NCBI RefSeq assembly: GCF_020382885.2
Contig: NC_058497.1
Location: forward strand, 17,662,330-17,726,329
Origin: Scatophagus argus
Taxonomy: Eukaryota > Chordata > Actinopteri > Scatophagidae
Direction: 5' to 3'
DNA: 64,000 nt
A program made the position numbers and the translations under genes. The notes beneath the pieces are model-generated. The model ran no database searches. It saw nothing but the letters and a program-made list of their open reading frames with translations, and was not told where the DNA came from. Below, piece after piece: positions 60,701-64,000 of the stretch. The first letter of the stretch is position 1. Each line of letters opens with the position of its first letter.

Positions 60701-61261
60701 TGCATCTCTTGTGTTCTTGGGAAAACAATAGTTGTGTTGATGGCCTTCAAAGCTACACTCCCAGGTAGTAACGTCATGAAATGGTTTGGTCCTCCACAGC
60801 AAAGAATGACTGTGGTGTCTTTTACATTTGTTCAAGTTTTAATATGTACCATTTGGTTGGTTCTTAGTCCCCCTTTTCCGATGAAAAACCTGACCACATA
60901 CAAAGAGAGGATCATCCTGGAGTGTGCATTGGGCTCAGATATTGGGTTCTGGGTTGTGCTCGGGTACATCGGCCTGCTGGCTGCCTTTTGCTTAGTGTTA
61001 GCTGTCTTAGCCCGCAAACTACCTGATAACTTTAATGAAGCCAAGTTTATCACCTTCAGCATGTTGATATTCTGTGCAGTGTGGATCACCTTTATCCCAG
61101 CGTATGTCAGCTCTCCCGGGAAATTTACTGTGGCTGTGGAGATATTTGCCATTCTGGCCTCCAGTTTTGGATTGATTCTGTGTATATTTGCTCCAAAGTG
61201 TTTCATCATACTCTTTAGGCCAGAGAAGAACACAAAGAAACATTTGATGAACAAAAACTGA
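54792..61261 (+). CDS. Gene J: V2R-like (OlfC) olfactory amino-acid receptor, 8 exons, complete
   Basis: Exons: 54792-55102, 55475-55769, 55946-56235, 56517-56812, 57691-57896, 58010-58231, 60156-60279, 60363-61261 (880 aa). Exon 2 opens differently from all others (SIDSRQLRF after ATGCAG), and then has [46 protein letters not shown]. Exon 3 is the only one with SYFATC and [13 protein letters not shown]. Ser185, Thr208, Asp228, Tyr256 and Glu335 are all present. Exon 4 reads [15 protein letters not shown] and FWEQAFNC. Exon 5 has AIDERVC. Exon 8 has Glu at 678 and EAKFITF. Intron 2 carries a damaged extra copy of the end of exon 2. Introns 4 and 6 contain SINE fragments, and intron 6 also a solo-LTR-like element. 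Intron 6 is otherwise most like that of gene C. Confidence 0.91.
55830..55885 (+). pseudogene. Vestigial copy of exon 2 end plus donor region (gene J intron 2)
   Basis: GGCATTCCGTTCGTTAATAT and TTTGAATTTCTACCGAAAT resemble the exon 2/intron 2 junction of paralogs (ACATTCCTCTCGTAAATA and so on). They lie about 85 bp behind the real junction at 55769/55770. An in-frame stop just after the real donor means it cannot be read as part of exon 2. Confidence 0.5.
57232..57527 (+). mobile_element. tRNA-headed fish SINE, 5'-truncated (gene J intron 4)
   Basis: Begins within the body (GGCCCTTCTATGTGGAGTTTG) and ends in ATGGATGGATG. About 300 bp of host intron present in other copies is missing at this place, so insertion came with a deletion. 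Confidence 0.7.
57644..57660. repeat. Poly(A) run just upstream of exon 5 (gene J)
   Basis: A run of about 17 A ends 30 bp before the exon 5 acceptor, where other copies have AAAGTTAAAATCACC. Confidence 0.7.
58549..58781 (+). mobile_element. tRNA-headed fish SINE, 5'-truncated (gene J intron 6)
   Basis: 3' two thirds of the element, from TACTCCGGCTTCCTCCC to ATAGAAAATGGATG. Short flanking repeat ATTTGT on both sides. The insertion is private to J. Confidence 0.7.
58903..59302 (-). mobile_element. Solo-LTR-like element with 6-bp target duplication (gene J intron 6)
   Basis: 400 bp with ends TGTTAGG and CCATAACA, flanked by CAAACC on both sides (58897-58902, 59303-59308). Paralogs show the empty site (AAACAAACCACTCTG / ACTGTG). 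On the minus strand it has a TTTATAAGCC box and an ATTAAA further on, like an LTR. It has no coding region. The family is not determined. The intact target duplication suggests a moderately recent fossil. Confidence 0.55.
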
Positions 61262-61412
61262 ACATAAGACATCAGAGATTCTGAAACAGTTAATATGTTA
61301 AACAGTTATGTTAAACAGTATCATAAAATATAGTTGTAGAGCACATGTTACACACAATGAACACTCTTTTTTCATCTATTTCATTTAAGTTTTCCCATAT
61401 ACAAGTTTGATA

Positions 61413-61418
61413 AATAAA
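61413..61418 (+). terminator. Poly(A) signal of gene J
   Basis: AATAAA about 150 nt after the stop, at the same place as behind gene H. Confidence 0.55.
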
Positions 61419-61666
61419 ATATTTTAATTGTAGATTGTTGAATTTCTTTTGATATGGGTTTGCATTTTTGACACACAAAAAAATGCCATGTTCAAAATAA
61501 AATCTAAACTCAATTAGTTTGGGAATGAGAGGGAATTTTGTCACGTCATTTTCAACAATTATATATGTGATTAAAAAAAGAGAGAGCTGGTAAAGGGACC
61601 AGGTACAACTCAGTAAGGGTGGAGTAAGTTTATGTATACTAAAAAGAGGGATGCCGTCAAAAGAAT

Positions 61667-61674
61667 TATATAAA
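61667..61674 (+). promoter_or_regulatory. TATA box of gene K (TATATAAA)
   Basis: TATATAAA 45 bp before the ATG at 61719, in the promoter type shared with gene I. Confidence 0.55.
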
Positions 61675-61718
61675 GCCATGAAAACACATACAGTATGCTC
61701 ATATGCGATACTGAAGTG

Positions 61719-64000
61719 ATGGAGATCTCAACTCTGTTTATTGGCCACTTTCTGTCTCTGGTTTTGCGTGGGCTGAACTCAGCTCTTGTCTTCAATGGTT
61801 CTAGAGATGCTGTGAAACAAAGGGCTGGGCTTACAGAGGATAGGAGTGGTGCTGGGGTCAGCACTGAGGCCTCATCTGTGAAATGTAAGCTTCAGGGTGC
61901 CAGTCGTCTTCCTGCATTCTCAATGGATGGTGACTATGTTATTGGAGGTGTTTTCTCCATACACCGCTACAAACAAACAGAGACGCATAACTACACCACC
62001 ATGCCCGAGCCTCTAAAGTGCACAGGGAGGTTAGTAAGAGTAAGAAGAAGTGATGGAAAAGAATATGGTCGAATATGTGATGATCGAAATGTTTTCAACT
62101 GTGTGATGTGCAAAGAACAAAAGGTTGCTACGTTTTCCTTTAGAATTCAAAGTAAAAATAAATATATCTTCATTTTAACCTAAAGGAATGAAAATAACTA
62201 AAATAGGTAAAAATGTTTTTAAAATGTTTTTGTTTTTTTAATTGTCCTGTTTATATGTAAATTCGCACAGTGACACGAGTGTCTGTGTGCAGCATTGAGG
62301 CCCGTGAACTGCGCTTCTCACGCGCAATGGTCTTCGCCATCGAGGAGATTAACGACAGCTCGGAGCTGCTGCCAGGCATCAAACTCGGTTATCTGATCCA
62401 CGACTCGTGTAGCGCGGTGCCTCTGTCGACGCATATAGCGTTCCAGCTATTAAATGGTCTCGACCCGGTGTTTTACACGGGCGATAGTTGCTTACAATCA
62501 GGTATGGTGAAGGCCATCGTCGGTGAGTCTAGTTCCACGGGATCCATCAGCACGTCGCGCATCATCGGAGCCTTTGACATTCCTCTCGTAAATACTTTGG
62601 ATTACTGGCAAGATACATTATTTTTATAGGCTAGTGCTGTTTTATTGTTTATTGTTTATTTATTTATTCACATTTTTGCCTGTCTCGTTGAAGAATTGCA
62701 TTTCTGTTTTCCTTCAGGTGAGTCACTTTTCCACTTGTGCATGTCTGTCCGATAAGCAGCAGTTCCCGACTTTCTTCAGAACAATCCCGAGTGATCAGTT
62801 CCAGGCTGACGCGCTGGCCAAGCTGGTGAAACACTTTGGCTGGACTTGGATAGGTGCTGTCCGCTCGGATTCGGACTATGGCAATAACGGCATGGCGACT
62901 TTCCTGCAAGCAGCCCAGAAGGAGGGGATCTGTGTGGAATACTCTGAATCTTTCCATCGATCCAACCCACGCAGCAGGATCCAGAGAGTAGCAGACGTCA
63001 TCCGCAGGTTTCTGCATCACTGATTGTGCTTTTGTCCTCTGAGTGACACTGACCTTTTGCACACAAAACCCCAACTGTTTTGATAAGGATAAATCAAAAT
63101 CAATCTTCTCAGGAAATTGTCTATTGAACATTGTTATGATTTTTAATTGTCTCATATTCATTGCAGATCTTGTTAATAAAAAATAGTGTGTGACATGCAT
63201 GCTGTAAATTTCCAACACAAAAACGTGTCTCTTGTGTTTCTTTCTTTTACTAGTCTTGATACTTGCTTTGTATAATTTAAGGTTCTGTGTGTGTCTCCAG
63301 GTCAACAGCAATGGTTATCGTAGCATTTGTAGCTTCTACAGAATTCAGGATCTTAATGGAGGAGCTGTCATTGGAGCCCTCGCCTCCTCGCCAGTGGATC
63401 GGCAGTGAATCCTGGCTAACAAACCGGGACCTGCTGAGGTTCAGCTTCTGTGCTGGAGCCATTGGATTTGGGATTCAGCGATCCGTCATTCCAGGTCTGA
63501 GAGAATTCTTGCTGGATCTCTCTCCCACTAAAGTGGCTGCCTCTCCACTGCTTACTGAGTTCTGGGAGGAGGCATTCAACTGCAGGCTGGGAAAACGTGA
63601 GCTAGTAATGTTGATTTTTATCACTGATGTTATTCACAATTTGTTGTTAATGGTTGATTTGTTGTGTTGATTGTAATTTTGAGTGGAGCTCACTGTGTTA
63701 CAAAGTGATCTGCTGCTTTAAGATCAGGCCACAGATTTCTGTAGAGATGGCAATATACTACAGTAATATTGAACAAGAACATGACACGGACAGACAATGC
63801 AACTCTGTGAATAGTCTTGCTTTATTATTTCAACTTCAGGTCCTGTGAAGATTTTGTATGAACTTAACAGCAGAATATAAGCAGATATTATATTTACAGT
63901 CTCCCACTCAAAGTTAAAGAAGTGTGATCGTAATATTAAAAATCTGTTAACAGGGTGAATTCGGCTATTTTAATAAAAGTGGTTTCAGATCATGTCTTTA
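61719..64000 (+). CDS. Gene K: V2R-like (OlfC) olfactory amino-acid receptor, 5' part (exons 1-4), cut by the window end
   Basis: Exons seen: 61719-62029, 62293-62587, 62718-63007, 63301-63596. The remaining 404 bp are intron 4, so exons 5-8 should follow outside. Exons 1, 2 and 4 and both flanking spacers pair it with gene I ([53 protein letters not shown]). Differences from I: residue 181 is Gly as in most copies, STGSISTSR in exon 2, Ser207 in SHFSTC, and FHRSNPRS at the end of exon 3. Ser185, Thr208, Asp228, Tyr256 and Glu335 are present. All four exons are open. Intron 4 is the simple, probably ancestral form without the doubled segment of gene I. Confidence 0.87.

Larger units (their letters stand above)
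61262..61718. other. Spacer between genes J and K
   Basis: Close copy of the H-I spacer, without its poly(C) tract. It holds the 3' UTR of J and the promoter of K. Confidence 0.7.

Noticed and set aside
1-64000. Taste receptor type 1 or calcium-sensing receptor cluster
   Set aside because: T1R and CaSR genes are few and do not form arrays this long. [24 protein letters not shown] and the short tail fit fish V2R receptors better. The name 'CaSR-like' in pipelines reflects shared class only.

Overview
The window is vertebrate, almost certainly from a ray-finned (teleost, probably percomorph) fish. The genes are split by GT-AG introns. The introns carry repeats typical of percomorph genomes: a tRNA-headed SINE ending in ATGGATGG repeats, Tc1-type transposon remnants and a BEL/Pao retrotransposon fossil. 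The coding content is one gene family: class C G-protein-coupled receptors of the vomeronasal type 2 (V2R, fish 'OlfC') group, which sense amino acids and related odorants in microvillous olfactory neurons.

Layout: eleven gene copies lie head to tail on the + strand. They are called A to K here. A (10-908) shows only its last exon. B (1393-7158), C (7755-13353), D (13942-19104), E (19701-25650), F (25997-31001), G (31344-37112), H (37583-47048), I (47500-53816) and J (54792-61261) are complete. K (61719 to beyond 64000) shows exons 1-4. Every complete copy has the same eight exons and the same intron phases: 311 (287 in B), 295, 290, 296, 206, 222, 124 and 899 nt. They encode 880 residues (872 in B), and I see no disabled copy. 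The protein has a signal peptide, a Venus-flytrap ligand domain (exons 1-6), a nine-cysteine linker (exon 7 and the start of exon 8), and seven transmembrane segments with a short tail (exon 8). Exons 3, 4 and 5 together match the single large exon of CaSR and mammalian V2R genes, so this lineage seems to have two extra introns there.

Intergenic spacers are short, 342 to 975 bp. Each gene has a TATA-like box 46-53 bp before its ATG and an AATAAA downstream of its stop. Spacers fall into related sets: A/B with G/H; B/C, C/D and D/E (each with the same Tc1 remnant); E/F with F/G; H/I with J/K. This records growth by unequal crossing-over. Intron 6 is the longest and holds most insertions, including the BEL/Pao fossil in H (about 42250-45830).

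The most notable patterns concern how the array evolves. Exons 5-8 are nearly identical in all copies, while variation sits in exons 1, 2 and 4 around the ligand pocket. One codon in exon 8 (residue 678) takes four different amino acids. G is a mosaic gene. Extra copies of exon ends or intron segments lie inside introns of H, I and J and look like footprints of gene conversion or unequal crossing-over. A foldback SINE rearrangement in D ends 23 bp before an exon. I found no system outside this receptor array.
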